Below, piece by piece: positions 1 to 13,400 of a stretch of DNA of 64,000 nucleotides. Numbering within the stretch: the first letter of the stretch is position 1; each line of letters opens with the position of its first letter. The notes beneath the pieces are model-generated. The model did not search any database, was not told where the DNA came from, and saw nothing but the letters and a program-made list of their open reading frames with translations. This stretch comes from Metallyticus violacea (Eukaryota; Arthropoda; Insecta; Mantodea; Metallyticidae): the NCBI GenBank assembly GCA_030762175.1, contig CM060843.1, positions 29,346,501 through 29,410,500 of the forward strand, given 5' to 3'. Position numbers and translations under genes: made by a program.

Positions 1-610
1 TGTTTCTGCCTTAGCTTCTGTAGTTGCAATTATGCATATGTACCTCATGAAAAAAATCTGGACAAAACAATGTGGAAGAAGAAGGTATCACCTCACTAAG
101 AGCACAGCATATTATTATGTTATTAAGCAGTTAAGCAGGAGAGTATATCATAAAATAAATCTAAGCAAACATTAAATTAAACACTACTACTGTTTAAATG
201 ATTCTGGTCAAACATACATACCTTTCTAATATCAATCTACATACATATCTGTGGAGCTGCAGGATTTAATTGTTTTAACATGCAATGCTTCTGAAAATTA
301 AGTTACTGAACCTGTTTTCTAAAAATGCAAATTAGCTTTGCATATAGGACATCTACTTTCATTGTTATTCTAGATAAATAACATGGCATCTTTTATTGAG
401 CCAAAGGAGGAATTTGTGTCAATGTAAAGTGTTTTTCTAATGTACATGCCTATTGTTTTATTTTAGGAACCATTTCCTCTTATTTTTTCATAAAAATTAG
501 AAGGTAAACTTTATACCAAACTTTCTAATCCACCACCATTAACTCAGGCTCATCGTACTATATACAAGTGTATTAATTTCCCTAATAGTTAAAAATTTTG
601 TCACTGTTCA
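1..610. other. AT-rich non-coding flank (3' UTR or intron)
   Basis: This stretch is AT-rich with stops in all frames and no convincing exon, RNA gene or repeat. It lies immediately downstream of the giant frame on the minus strand. It is 3' UTR if the TGA at 611-613 is used, or the start of an intron if the donor-like sequence at 611-625 is used. The sequence alone does not decide. Confidence 0.6.
392..462 (-). promoter_or_regulatory. Candidate polyadenylation hexamers
   Basis: Read on the minus strand, AATAAA occurs at 462-457 and again at 397-392, about 150-220 bases after the stop codon; a variant ATTAAA lies at 269-264. Such hexamers are common by chance in AT-rich DNA, so they are candidates for 3' end formation only if the TGA at 611-613 is the real stop. 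Confidence 0.3.
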
Positions 611-625
611 TCATTTACCTTTTAG
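611..625 (-). promoter_or_regulatory. Stop codon overlapping a candidate 5' splice site
   Basis: The frame ends in CTAAAAG followed by GTAAATGA. AAG|GTAAAT matches the splice-donor consensus except at the +5 base, and the TGA stop falls inside the would-be intron. Either the protein ends here with Leu-Lys-Gly-Lys, or the exon ends at 619 and coding continues left of the window. Both may occur as isoforms. Confidence 0.4.
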
Positions 626-1450
626 CTGTAGGTTGCCAGTACCTTTTACTGGTAATGATAGACTCCTCTTTGCAGCTAAATGCTTTGTTGGTGAAGGTCC
701 CAAATATTTTCTCTTTCTTTCATCTTTGGACACATATGAGTTTACTTTTTTCTGTTCTGAATTACATTCATAGAGTTGTATCTTGTCATTAAGTGAGTGG
801 CTTCTGCGTACTGAGGGATCAGACACAATTACTACCTCAGATCTCCGAAGCTCTTCTGGAAGCATCCATGTTGGTGCAGAGGCACTATCTTCTATTGCTT
901 TGGGTGTTTTAGGTAGTTTTATCTGAGTTTCTTCTGTTCTTAATACATCATTTCTAGCTGTAAATGCTTTAAACGCAGGAAGTTCCTGAATGGGAGATGG
1001 ATCCAGCCGCCGTGGACTTATGCTTCTGTCTTTTAGGAAAACATAACGAACAATTGGTTTGAAATGCTTATCCTGGGAATCTCGCATTCCCTCTCCCTCC
1101 TGCAGAAGGTGAAGTTTAAGATCTTGTGCTTTATTACTTATAGAATCCACTGAGGATAAAATCTGATGTACCTCAGAATTTAATGGTTCCAAAATGTTTG
1201 TTGAATGATCTTGAGTGCATTGATTATTACAAACTTCTTGTAAACTTGCATGTACAGGAATTCTTGGATCTTCTAGAGACTGAAGAGAAGGCAAAGAAGA
1301 CTCCCTGTTTGTTAATGTGAGATTTTCAAATTGAGTTATTAATTTAGATACACTTCCTGATCTACCTCTGGAAAAAAGAGGTGTGAACTGCAGATTATGT
1401 GCATGTCTTTTAAGGTCTGCATCAAGTAGAATGTTGCCTGACCATGCTCG
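611..1450 (-). other. C-terminal basic/serine tail
   Basis: The final 280 residues are mixed charge with Ser-rich basic motifs: FSRGRSGSVSKLITQFE, LKDRSISPRRLDPSP, VRRSHSLND, AAKRSLSLPVK. R-x-x-S and R-S-x-S sites suggest basophilic-kinase phosphorylation or 14-3-3 binding. The tail ends at the stop/donor described at 611-625. Confidence 0.6.
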
Positions 1451-4400
1451 AGTTCGAATATGAGAACTTGATCTTTTACGCTTGCAGGTAGTCATAGATG
1501 TTTGTTTCAATTGCAAATATCTCACAATGTTTCCAAGATTCCATTTAACAAAGCAACAGGAATCTGATAGAGATTCTATTTCTATAATTGAAGAGTGGTC
1601 TAAATATAGCATCACCCATGCTTGACCAAAGATTGTCAAAGATGTGATATTCAGCAAAGTTCTATATCCAGAAAGTGTCTCTGTGACTGAAGTTTTAAAA
1701 TGATGTTTACTATTAGAAGCCTTTCTGGAAGAAATATGTATGATGGATGTTTCTGGTACTATAGAGGTAAACACTTTATTTGGATCTTGTTTAACTACTA
1801 AACAATTGCTTGCTACTAGGGAGGAACTACCAATCTGCGCATTAAGTAGAGGAGCTTGGGCTTGGTTTGGTATAATAGGGATTTCAGCTACCTGCTGCTC
1901 TGGCCTAATGCAATTTAGGGCACAAGTAGAGGAGGACAACTCTATATTGGAGCCCGTACCTTCATGGTGTCCTTGTGTGGCATTCTTCGAGTCACTGGCA
2001 TGATGAGATGCTACTGCTCCAGTTGAAGGCTTCCACTCCATTGACAGCTGTCCATGAGGTTTTGCTACACAGACACAGACATCTTGAGTTGTGTTCTCTC
2101 TTGCCATGCAGATGCAGACCTGTTCCTCATTATCAATGACACACAAATGGTCTTCAGCAGAGTGCTGAAAAGGATGAGATTCTTCTTCAGAAAAGCCCAT
2201 TTCCTCTACATCTGTATATGCCTCATGGATATCTACAGCATTTTTCACATGCATTAGCTCTTCTGGTGCTTCAAAATCAAATTTACTTGATGTACTCATT
2301 ACAACAGTTGATATAGAATTATCATCCACTACTAGACCCATTGCCATTGGTGTGGCAGTTTCTGCTCGAGAGTAACTTGTTATAACCTCTTCATCAGCAG
2401 AACCAGTCATTTCTTCTGTGTCTGTAGGTACACTATAATACAAATCAGGACTTGGTGAAATCATCCTTATTGTTGGCAGTTGTGGTGGGACAGATAATAT
2501 TTGTTTACGTATGTCAGTTGAGAATGGTCCATCACCTTCTTTTACGGTTACAGTTTCATAATCCATCTGTTGAATTAAGTCAGGAGTAGCGGATATTAGA
2601 TTTTTTGATTCTATATCTTCTCCTGACGTGTACATGTCTTCAATGTCTGTTTTTGAATCAGAAACATGGGGCATCGTCACCACTGGAGTTGCAGAATATA
2701 CAGACATGCCACTTAAGCCTTCTATATCACTTATCTCAACTTCTTCTATATCTGTAGTAGCTACTATATCTTTGTGAACAGGACGTAATCGCGATTTTGG
2801 TTTAGATTTTCGACGACGAGCACCCTGAATATCATCTAACAGTATGTCTTCTGTATCAGTTAAAGGCTCTTTAGAAGCTCCACCAATTCCTGGAATTTTT
2901 AATCTCTTCTTCTGGACTTTCACTATTTCACTTGCATCAACAAAGCTACCTTCCAGATCAGGAAGCTCAGGGGATACAGCTCTTATCGTCATGTCCACCT
3001 CATCTGCAGAACCAGATGTTAGCTCTTCTATATCTGTAGTTCCAAATGCTCCGTCAATTTCGGAAATAAAATGGTGTGGATAGCTGTCTCTTGGAGATAA
3101 ACTTAGAGATACTGGTGCTCCACTAGAATGTTCTTTCATGGTGGTTAGTTCTTGAATAGCATCAGGAACTAGCCTCATTTCATCTTGATCACTATCACCA
3201 TCATCAATAAATTTTGATTTTTTTGATTTTATATCATTCACATTATTATCATCTTCTGAACCTATTTTCATTTCTTTTAATGATGACTGCTTCATTTTAT
3301 TCAACTTTGTAAATTTCTGTTCATTAATGTTCAATGTTTGTGCAGGCATTTCATATAGCATTTGCTCTATGGAGGTCATGCCAATTTCTTTGTCAGGAGT
3401 AAAAGCTACCGGTCTAGCCTCTCCGCCAACCTCCATGAATTTCACTTCAATTTGATCATTCTGCCAGTTCACCAAATTTTCACTAGCTTTCATCTCTGTG
3501 TCACTAGTGTCTACATCATCCTCTTCTGTACTGTCAGCATTTTCTTGTTTTACAGACCTAACTAGCTGTTTTATAGACAAAGGTAATTCACTTTCAGAAG
3601 TTAAATCTTCAGTGTCTGTATAGGTTTGAGAAACAATGTCATCTTCTTTAGTTTTGGTTTTGTGCACTGAAGAAACTAAGCTGTAATACTTTTCCACTTC
3701 TTTTAGAGGCTGAACCACAACAGATTCTTTACCATCACTTTCATGTTCCTCTGATTCCTCCCCAAGAAAGTCAAAATCTTCTGTATCTGTCAACATACAC
3801 TCATTTGAAACTTCTTTGCTTTGGTGTTGTGTGAAATGTCTCATCGGCACTGGAGAGGATTCTTCTCTCTCGGTTAGAAACATATCTTCAGTCTCTGTAT
3901 CAATATCTTGAGCATCTTGAAATTCATCCTGCTGCTTCACTGAAATATGCACATAAGATAACTCTGAGTCGAAAACTTGCAATTCCTTTGGAAATTTGCT
4001 TAAAGTCTGTTCGTCTCCTGACAACTCCAGATCTTCTATATCAGTTATTGCTCCACTGATGTGATATTTGCCACCAGGAGATCTGTTGCGACGCCGTCTT
4101 GGTATATTGACTTTTCTTGTATCTTCTTCATCTGATTCTGTAGGAGAAATTTCATGACCTGATAGATCACCTATGGGTGCTGAAGCAGGTCTTGGTGCTA
4201 GATATTTCACTGAAGATTTGATTTTTCTTTTCATTGGAGATATTTTCTCAGATGCAAATCTTTCATGATCTGATATTTTACCAACAAATGATGATTCAGG
4301 GGAGCCTTCAGGAGATGAAGGCATTCCCAGAGCTTTTCTTAGTTGATCTGAAATATCAATCAATCCACTGTCTTGCATCATTTCATCAAGAAAAACTGAC

Positions 4401-7400
4401 ATAGCAGAACTATCTGATGCCTCTATTTGGATATCCTCTTCCCCTGATACACAAATATCTTCTGAATCAGTAAGAGCTTCATTAGCATCTTTGTGAATGC
4501 CCAGAGTGTTCCCATTATGTGACTTTGATTTAGTTTTACATAATGCAGCACTAGGAGCTGTTTTAAAGGCAGTGATTTCATTAATGGTGTCCTGAAAATC
4601 AATTATGTTATCAAGAGGTGTTGGAGTCTTAGGCCTTACTGAAAGTTCATCATCATTTTCATCATCTGATGTCTCAAGGAATTCTAAATCAGTTAACCCA
4701 CCTTCATCTGTGGAAATAGCAGGACCAGAATGATGTTTTACACTGCCATCTTCACTTTCCAATTCTTCCACATCAGTGAATGTATCTGAGGTGACCTTGG
4801 ATTCAACATTCTTTCTAATAAATAAATCATTATCACTGCCTTCATCTGGTGTGACAGCAATCTTAGGTACATTACTGAGAGCCATCTTAGATAATGGGCA
4901 AAGACTGCTTGTAAGAATAATTGGTTCACTAAGAGAATCACTCTCTGTGGTTAGAACAGAAGCAAAAGAGCACCGTCTGCTGATATCTGTCTTAACAGGA
5001 ATGTCATCAATAGGAATCAATTCTTGATCTTCATCTGTTGCAGCTGCAGCCTCTTCTTCTATTACAGCAAGTGGATTAGATGATGATTCAAGCACTGCAT
5101 AATCAACTTCAGAGCCAGATGTAGATACTGTATGATTATCTTCTTCAGCAAAATCAAAAATTTCCTCGTCTTCACTTAAAACAGAATCAGTTGTATCTAC
5201 AGCTAAACTGAATCTTACCACACCATGAGATGATGTGCCTTGCTCATTAACTTCCTGCTGCTCTTTTGTCAGGTGCAGATCCTGTGTTATCTGGGGATCA
5301 AAATGAACAGATGGGGCTGCATGTAAATTTGAGTAAACACTTTTAATACCTCTCTGTGGGAAATCTGGTATCTCCGGACTAATAAATTCTAACCCTTCAG
5401 AGCCATCATTGGTGGCAAATAACTTACCTTCAGCAAATTCACTGTCTACAAACATTTTAAGAGATCTCGTTTTTGACCTCAGCTTTTCTACCCTATGCTT
5501 AACAGATTTTGAGTCCCAGGTTCCTTCTGATATCATATTCATATGAACTTCTTGCAAGAGCTGTTCTAATTCTGAAGCCATGCTCTGAACAGATGCAGCA
5601 GCAGACTGAAGTGCAGGAGGTGAAGACTGCATATCTGCTTTACCTGCTGAGGACAGGAAGACACCAGTTTCATCCCCCTCGTCCTCATCCTGGTCCTCAT
5701 ATTGGAATTTATGTTTCACACGGGGAGGTGTAACGGCTCGGACATCCAGGATTGGAGATAGCCGCTCCTCGGATACCTGAGTGTGAGAAATCTGCTTAGG
5801 GACGGCATCAGCTTTTGGGACGGATGGATCCGGCAACTGGTGTTCCGACTCAAAAGTGGCAGCGGCTGTGGCGGGGACGGCAGCGTAATCGAGAACGAGG
5901 TCTGTGGAACGGAGTTTGGAACCTGTGGTGTCTTGAATTAGATCAAGAGACCGTTTGGTTGGTTTAGGGGAAGCAGGAGAGCCTCCAGCTCGCATTCGAG
6001 CTTCAATACTAAGATCATGATCCGAGGAAGAGGAAGGAAGGGCAACGGAATCGGAAAGTGACGAATCAGTAGTATCTATAAGGGAGACCTCGCCTTCTGC
6101 TCCAGCTTGACAACTACCAGCTGTTGATGCTTCGTGCAAAGATGACCGCGATGTTCCGGACGCGACCGCGACGCGGCGAAGTACTTCAGATGCCGTTGGT
6201 TGCCGGTAAATTACCTCGATGGAACCCGAAGCGTCGACGGTGCGCGTGAATACTTCGGAGGTTAAAAGCTGCGTCACACCTACTTGGGATGTGCTTTGGC
6301 GCGACATTCGGCTAGGGCTGGACGGCAAGGACGGAGGTGTATGACTAGCATAATCGTAACGATCGGAGGGGCGTGAGGCAGAGGTCCCGGCACGAATAGG
6401 AGAACCGGACGGCGATGGGCTAGGAGCACAACTGCTTTTCCTCTCTGTCGCGATTGCGGATGATTTATCTAAAACAGATTTAATTGAAGGGGAGGATTCG
6501 GGACTGGGAACAGCGAATGGGGGAGTTATAGTACGCCTGCCAGCTGAATCGTCAACATCATGAGAGGGTGACATAGAAGGTGGCGATATAACTTTCGTAC
6601 CTTTATGAATCTCTGGTATTAACTGAACTTCCACTCCCGACTTTTTCTCTCGTTCAGAGACTTCAGTTTTTACAACATTGTCAGTTTTGGGAAGTTTCTT
6701 TTTGCTTGGAACGTAGCTGTGTATTTTACTGACAGCACCAACAATCGGTGTTGATTTTGTCTTCTCTTTATCTGTGCCATCTTGTTTGGTCTGCGATACG
6801 CTAATATGATCTTCTCGTTTCCTTCTTCTGCTTCTTTCTACTATACCTGTGTCGGTTTCTGACATACCTCTGGGACGGGTGCGAATTTGCCTTGTACTTA
6901 TTGAAGACTCTCTGCTAACGATTGATTTTTGTTGCTTCAAAATGCTAGTACTTGAAGAGTCCTTAGTGGATTTTTCGTCATAAGACACAGTTGATTTGCT
7001 CATTGCGGAAGATGGAATCGGCTTTGTGCGCCCTGCTGAAATGCTAACGTTTGACACAATAAATTTCTTTGGCATACTTTCTTCCACTTTATCTGTCGAT
7101 ATGCTTCTACTTTCAGATTTTTTTGTTCGTAAGGTTTTCTGTGGAGATTTAGGAATAGCCCCTGTAGACGGTGTTGGCTTTTGGTGTTGAACTTTAGAAG
7201 GAGATGGCACTGTAGATGATGCTTCACTTTCTCCAGTACTTCTTTTTCTAAAAGCAGATTCTCTGAAATATGAACTACGCTCTGCAACTGGTCGCTCTAC
7301 TTTTAAATCTCTCGACAAAGTAGATGCCATGTATCCACGATATCTTGATACTGTTCCTGTACTGTGATCTGGTGGTTTTTCTGGTTCCCTGCTGCGTTTA

Positions 7401-10400
7401 GCGATTGTCAGTCTGTCATCTATTTTCTTCGTGGCTGAAATGAATGCTGGATCTTTCGGGACTGCTCTTAGGGAACTAAACTTAGAATCTTGTCTCTCAC
7501 TTCGCTTCTTTCGAGACTTTAATTTGGAAGAATCCTTACGGACTTCGGGTTTACCTGCGTCCTCAGTGACCTTCTTAGCTTCACTGCTAACTGAAGGCTC
7601 TGGAGCAAAAAATGTTACAGGTCCTGTAGAAACAATCTCTTCACACACACAGAGAGAATGAGAATCTTCTTCCTTGTATTCGATATATGTGGCACCACTT
7701 TCGGTTCTCATAATTTTTCCTTCTCTTTTAACGGCCTCTGTCTTCTCTTCATGAACAGTAACTTCAATTAAATCATCTCTCATTACAATATCTTCCGCGG
7801 CAACTTCAAAATGCATTTCTGGTGTAAATTTCTGTTCTTCAGCTATTGACTTCTCTGCTGTAGTTTCCCAAGAGTGTTCCTCGGATTCAGTGTGAGAAGT
7901 AAGATGTATCTGTTCGGGCGAAAGAGCATCTAGTGAAGACTGGCTTATTTCACCCTTTATCTCCGCCGCCCATTCAACTTCTTCTACCATTTCATCTACG
8001 AGTAATGGCGACTCTAGTTGCGTCAACGCCTCTGTGTGCTCTTCAACACCTGATGATATATCTGTTTCCATTAGCTTTTGCGTTTCACTTAATAAAGTCT
8101 CGTCCTTCTCCATTGTTACAGATGTGTCTGTATCAGTCGGAAGTGAGGGCTCTGTTTCATGTAATTCTCTTTCTACTGAAAGTTCTACATCTGTTGATTC
8201 AGCAATAACCGAGGAATCAGTTTCATCAGTAGCAGGCTTTGCCTCTTCGTCTAAAATAGAATGATCACCTTCTGGTGATCTTTCTTCCACAACTGATTTA
8301 CGAGAAAATTCACTTGATTCTTCATAAATATTCTCAAGTTCTTTTTTCTCAGCATCTAATAAAATAGTTTCCATCTCTTTTCTAGTACTTAACTTTCCAT
8401 CTAGTTGATATCCATCTTTGACGACTATCAAAGAATCTTCCAAGATGTCTGGCACAGAGTGAGAATCGAATTGGTACGGTACAAGTGTTATACCTTCTAT
8501 GCCATGTTTTAGTTCGTCTGATATATGCGGTAAAACAGTTTGTGAAGTAGTGGGTATTTCGGTTGAGTGCAACAAAGATGAAAGCGGTAATGTTTTTTCA
8601 TCAATTGTTGCATAAACAGTATCTGTTCCAGAACCCCCTTCATCCACATAAGCGCGACTTTGAGGTATATCTATATCCCTTTTGTCTAACATTTCAGCCG
8701 AGTGTCTTTCACCCATACTTTCCTGTTTAACACTCATTTCTGGAGAAAGAATAATATCTTTAGTTGGAATTATAAGTACACTTTCGCGATGTTCTTGCAA
8801 ATCAGTAACCTCATCGGAGGTTTTAAACAACTCAGTTAATCGACCATCGTCATATGTTTTACGAGTAGTGATATCTACACCGCTACAAAATTCTCCTACT
8901 TTTTCATCACCCTGCAAATCGTCAATAGGTTTTTCCTGGGCAGCCTGAAGTATAACACTTGTGTTATCAAAAGAGCCAGAAGGAGCCATTAACACGTCGC
9001 TTTCTTCTGCTATCACATTATCCTCTCTTTTTATTTCCTTGAATACTGTTTCCTCGGTTACAGATCGTAGATCTGAAAATTCCGTAAATTCGCGGGATTC
9101 TGATAAGGACAAAATCGCATCCTTACCTTCGGGAGTAGGGGTGAGATCTGGTTTTAGTTCTCTAACTTCCTGCTTAATTTGACGCGTAACTTCACGCACT
9201 TCAGACATAAGAACTTTAACTTCAGATTCCGTAACCATTGAGGTATCAATAACTAAATGCTCCGCCCTTGCTTTCCTGTCAGAGAAACTGCGCAACACGG
9301 CACCAGAAATATCACGGTCTACAGAAATACTAGAATCCACATGAGAAAAGCTCAAATGTTTATCCATCATACTGGCTATTGGAAGATCTCCTTTTTCTGG
9401 CATAACATCTCCCAAAGCTTTATCTTCATGCATAACAGAAATATCCATACCTTCAGAGTCTTCCGCTGATTGCTCCTGCAAAAAATTAGACTCGTGGCTA
9501 CCAGTAAGTTCCTGCAAGTCAACGACACTATCTGCTACGAAATGCTTTGGAATGATAGGAGGGATACCGGTATCCGAAAGAGATTTTGAGAAACTATATA
9601 GATCAGAAATTCCCTCAGAAATCTTACACGATTCACTAACACCAGTCAAATGTAATGTTGATGATTCCAATTCCAAAGATCTCGGTAGCTCAACAATGTG
9701 ATCCACTACTTCAGTAACTTCCTGAATTACATGCCTTTTTCTACGTCGTCTCTGACGCTTACCTGTATCACCTTTACCACATTCCGAAAGATCCGATAAC
9801 TCATCATCACCGCCTGATTCCGAATACTCTCCTTCCGTTTTCTCCAATGTATCTTTATCTCTTGGTATAACACTAACAATCTCAGGAGTACCTTCAACTT
9901 TCGTAGCTGTAAGAGAAATGTCATGCTTAAAAGAGCTAAAATCTTCTAAATATCTAACGCCCCCTTTAAATTTCTCTGTCTCTTTTTGTTCCAATTTCTC
10001 TACTACTTTCAAGGGAAGAGTTTCCCCCACGCTTATTACCAGTTCATGTTTCTTTTTTAATGCAAATAAATCCACCCCTTCAACCGCTTCTACATCCGGA
10101 GAAATTTTCTTTAGCTCCACTGTAATTTCTCGTTTCTCAGGTGAGATTTCTGCAGATGATTTTTCCGCAAACATTTTTGTTTCAGCAAACTCTGCACCTT
10201 CCTCTTTAATTTTCAGTTGCTCCTTCAGTACATCACTCTGTGGCGCTAAGACTTTGGTTGCTAAAATTTCATCTGGTCCTTCAGCTTTTACAAATAATGC
10301 ATCCTCCGGTTCTATCTCCATCTTCAATACTTCTGTTTCTTCAATTAAACCAATACTCTTTTCCATAATCCCATCTACTTTCTTAGGCAATAAAAGATCT

Positions 10401-13400
10401 GAAACTGCTACCTTACGTGCATCTTCGGAAAGTTCATCAGTGTGTGCAGCTTTTCTCACTTCCGCACCAACATCATGGGAACTCTCCTCCAGAATTTCTT
10501 CCTTTGTAATTAACATTTTGTTAATTTGCATTTCCAGTGATTCCTCAGCTTGTTCTATTGCCATTTCCTCTATATATTCCTGCGAATCTGTAATAGGTCT
10601 CACTAATTTTTCTTTGGTTATTTCGGATAAAACAGGTTCTTCGATGTCTTTATCTATTATCTCCTTCTTTGATCTTTCAAATGTTTCAATCTCATTTGGT
10701 GGAATGATTTCGCTCTCTTCAAATATTACTTCGCCCCTTTGTTCCACGGTTATTAATTCATCTCCATCAGAAGGTTCCACATCTGGGGATATTTTATCTA
10801 CCTCCTTTGACTCCTCCTCAGCTGTTGCTTTTTTAACAGCTGTTACCTCTTCGACCTCAACTTCAATACTTGCTGGTTCTTCCTCTTTGATTTCTAGTTG
10901 TTCTTCCAGTTCAACTGTTTCGGTAGACAGTTCGGATATTACAACTTCCTTATCGATTTTAGTTTCCTTCAAATACACCTCTTTAGGCTCTAAAGCCTCC
11001 TCCAAAACCCCTACTTCCTGAATTGTTACATCCTTTTCTACAACCTTCTCCGGTTCACCCTCCATTACAGATATTGGCTCCTCCTCAGAAATTTCTGGAA
11101 TGCATTCAATGTGCTCTACCATTTCCTTTATTTCAACGCTAGCAACTAAAGTACCCTCCACAACTATTTCTGTCTCTTTAACCTCCGTTTCGGCTATATC
11201 TATTATAACCAAATGTTCATCTTTACGCAATTCTTCTTCTATAGCAATAGCACCCCCTACTTCCGCAACGGAAGTCACCTCGGCCTCCTCTGTCTCAATC
11301 TCTTTTTCGATCATTTCTATGTGGGTCGGTTCTACCTCCTCTACCGGTGATGATATAATTTCTGTGTCTACTAGTTCTAAATCTAACTGGTCTTTTTGGA
11401 CTTCCAATGCTAGCTGTTCCGGCGAAATTTCCTGTAACCCTGCCTCTTCCACCTCCGTTTCCGCTAAATCTTCGGGCATAGCGGCTAAAGGACTTACTGG
11501 TGTTGGTTTCGGAGATTCGGTTATCTCAGGCTGTTCAACTTTTTCATCTCTTAAGATCATATCCTGCCGTGTTATTTCCAGTTTTTCGATCGTCTCTAAA
11601 CCAATCTTTTCGACAGGCACTAAAACTTTAGGTTCAAGAACCTCCATCTCCGGCGGCTTTTCCTCAAGCTCTTTTGTAACTTCTGCGGCTGTAACCTCAG
11701 CTGATCTTAATTTAATGATATCTGGTTCCTCCGTTTCCACATCAACCTGGCTTTCGTCAACTATTTCGGTTATCTCAGGTTGTTCCACTTCTTCCGCTTT
11801 TATTAAGATTTTTCCCTCTGGTTCTTCGGGTGTTTTCGCCGGTTCTAGGTGTACCGTTTCCTTTATTTCGATCACCATTTCATCCTTCTCCAAAGTAACA
11901 AATTCCTCTTGCGCAACCTCCTCCATTTCCGGGGGCTCTTCCTGTAATTCCCTTGCTATTTCTGCCTCTAATTCTGGAATTGGTATATGCGCAATCTCAG
12001 CTGCTTCAACCTCAGTAATTTCCCGTTCGTCCACTTTTTTGTCTGCTAGTTCTTCTACCTTATCCACTGTTTGGGCTGATATTTTGGATTGTAGCACTTC
12101 ATCAAAAGTATCTTTTGTGGGAACTACTTCCTCTGGGTCTTTGACCTTTAGCAAACCTTCTTCTACCTTCTGCTCAAATTCTGCAACATCTTCTTGCACA
12201 GGCTCCTCTATCTCTTCCTCTAAGATAAGCGCCTTCTGTTCTGCAGGTAATTGTTCTGAAGTTTCTGGAATGGCTACAGGTTCCCTTGGTAAGTGCTTTA
12301 TGTCACGCGTGACACTAACAAATTCCTCGCAAATTTCTGGCTCTGTAACAGGCTCTTCCACTAATTGTGCTTCATCTTCAATTAAATATTCCTTAGGAGC
12401 AATAGGACTAGTTACTGGAAGAAGCTCAATAAGTTCTGGTTCCTTATCTTTAGTCTCTATCACAGCAATTGCTATTTTCTGTTCTTCAATCTCTTCTTCG
12501 GGTGGGACTATAGGTTCTTCCTTTACTTTAACGAGAGCGACTGCGGCTAGTTCTACCTCTAATTCTTCCCCCTTATCCTGAATTTCGGCTATAGCCGGTT
12601 CTTCCTCTAGCTTGTCTGTAGTAGGACTTATTGGTTCTTCTTTTGTTATTTCTGATATTTCAGCTTCTTCAATCTCTTCAGCCACAGCGATTACTTCTTC
12701 TGTTATTTCCGCTTTTTCAACTTTCTTTGGTGGAATGATTTCCTTCTCTTCAAGTATCACCTCGTGCCTTTGTTCCACAGTTATTAATTCTTCTGTTTCA
12801 GGAGATTCTACCTCTGGGGATATTTTATCTACCTCCTTTGACTCCTCCTCCTCTTCCTCCTCCTCCTTCTCCTCCTCCCCCTCACCCTCTACTGTTGCTT
12901 TTTCAATAGGTGTTACCTCTTCCACCTCAACTTCAATACCTGCTGGTCCTTCCTCTTTCATTTGTAAGTGTTCTTCCAGTTCGGTAATGGTTTCGGTGGA
13001 TAGTTCCGATATTACAACTTCCTTATCGATTTTAATTTCCTTCAGCAACACCTCTTTAGATTCTAATATCTCCCCCCATACCCCCACTTCCTGAATTGTT
13101 ACATCCTTTTCTACAACCATCTCCGGTTCACCCTCCACTACATGTATGGGCCCCTCCTCAGAAATTTCTGGAATGTATTCAATGTGCTCTACCATTTCCT
13201 TTATTTCAACGCTAGCAACTAAAGTACCCTCCTCAACTATTTCTGTCTCTTTAATCTCCGTTTTGGCTATATCTATTCTCACCAAATCTTCATCTTTACG
13301 CAATTCTTCTTCTATAGCAATAGCTCCCACTACTTCCGCAACCGAAGTCACCTCGACCTCCTCTGTCTCAACCTCTTTTTCGATCATTTTTAAGTGGGTC

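Noticed and set aside
598..792. Small plus-strand frame with hydrophobic N-terminus resembling a signal or membrane peptide
   Set aside because: It overlaps the end of the giant frame on the opposite strand, begins in AT-rich DNA and has no supporting motif; chance frame.
1500..1680. Transmembrane helix in the hydrophobic island
   Set aside because: The hydrophobic run is interrupted by Gln, Trp and Asp and is too short for a convincing membrane span.
5630..5645. Another donor-like CAG|GTAAAG on the minus strand
   Set aside because: A weaker match than the ones reported and not at any segment boundary; shows that such matches occur by chance in this length of sequence.
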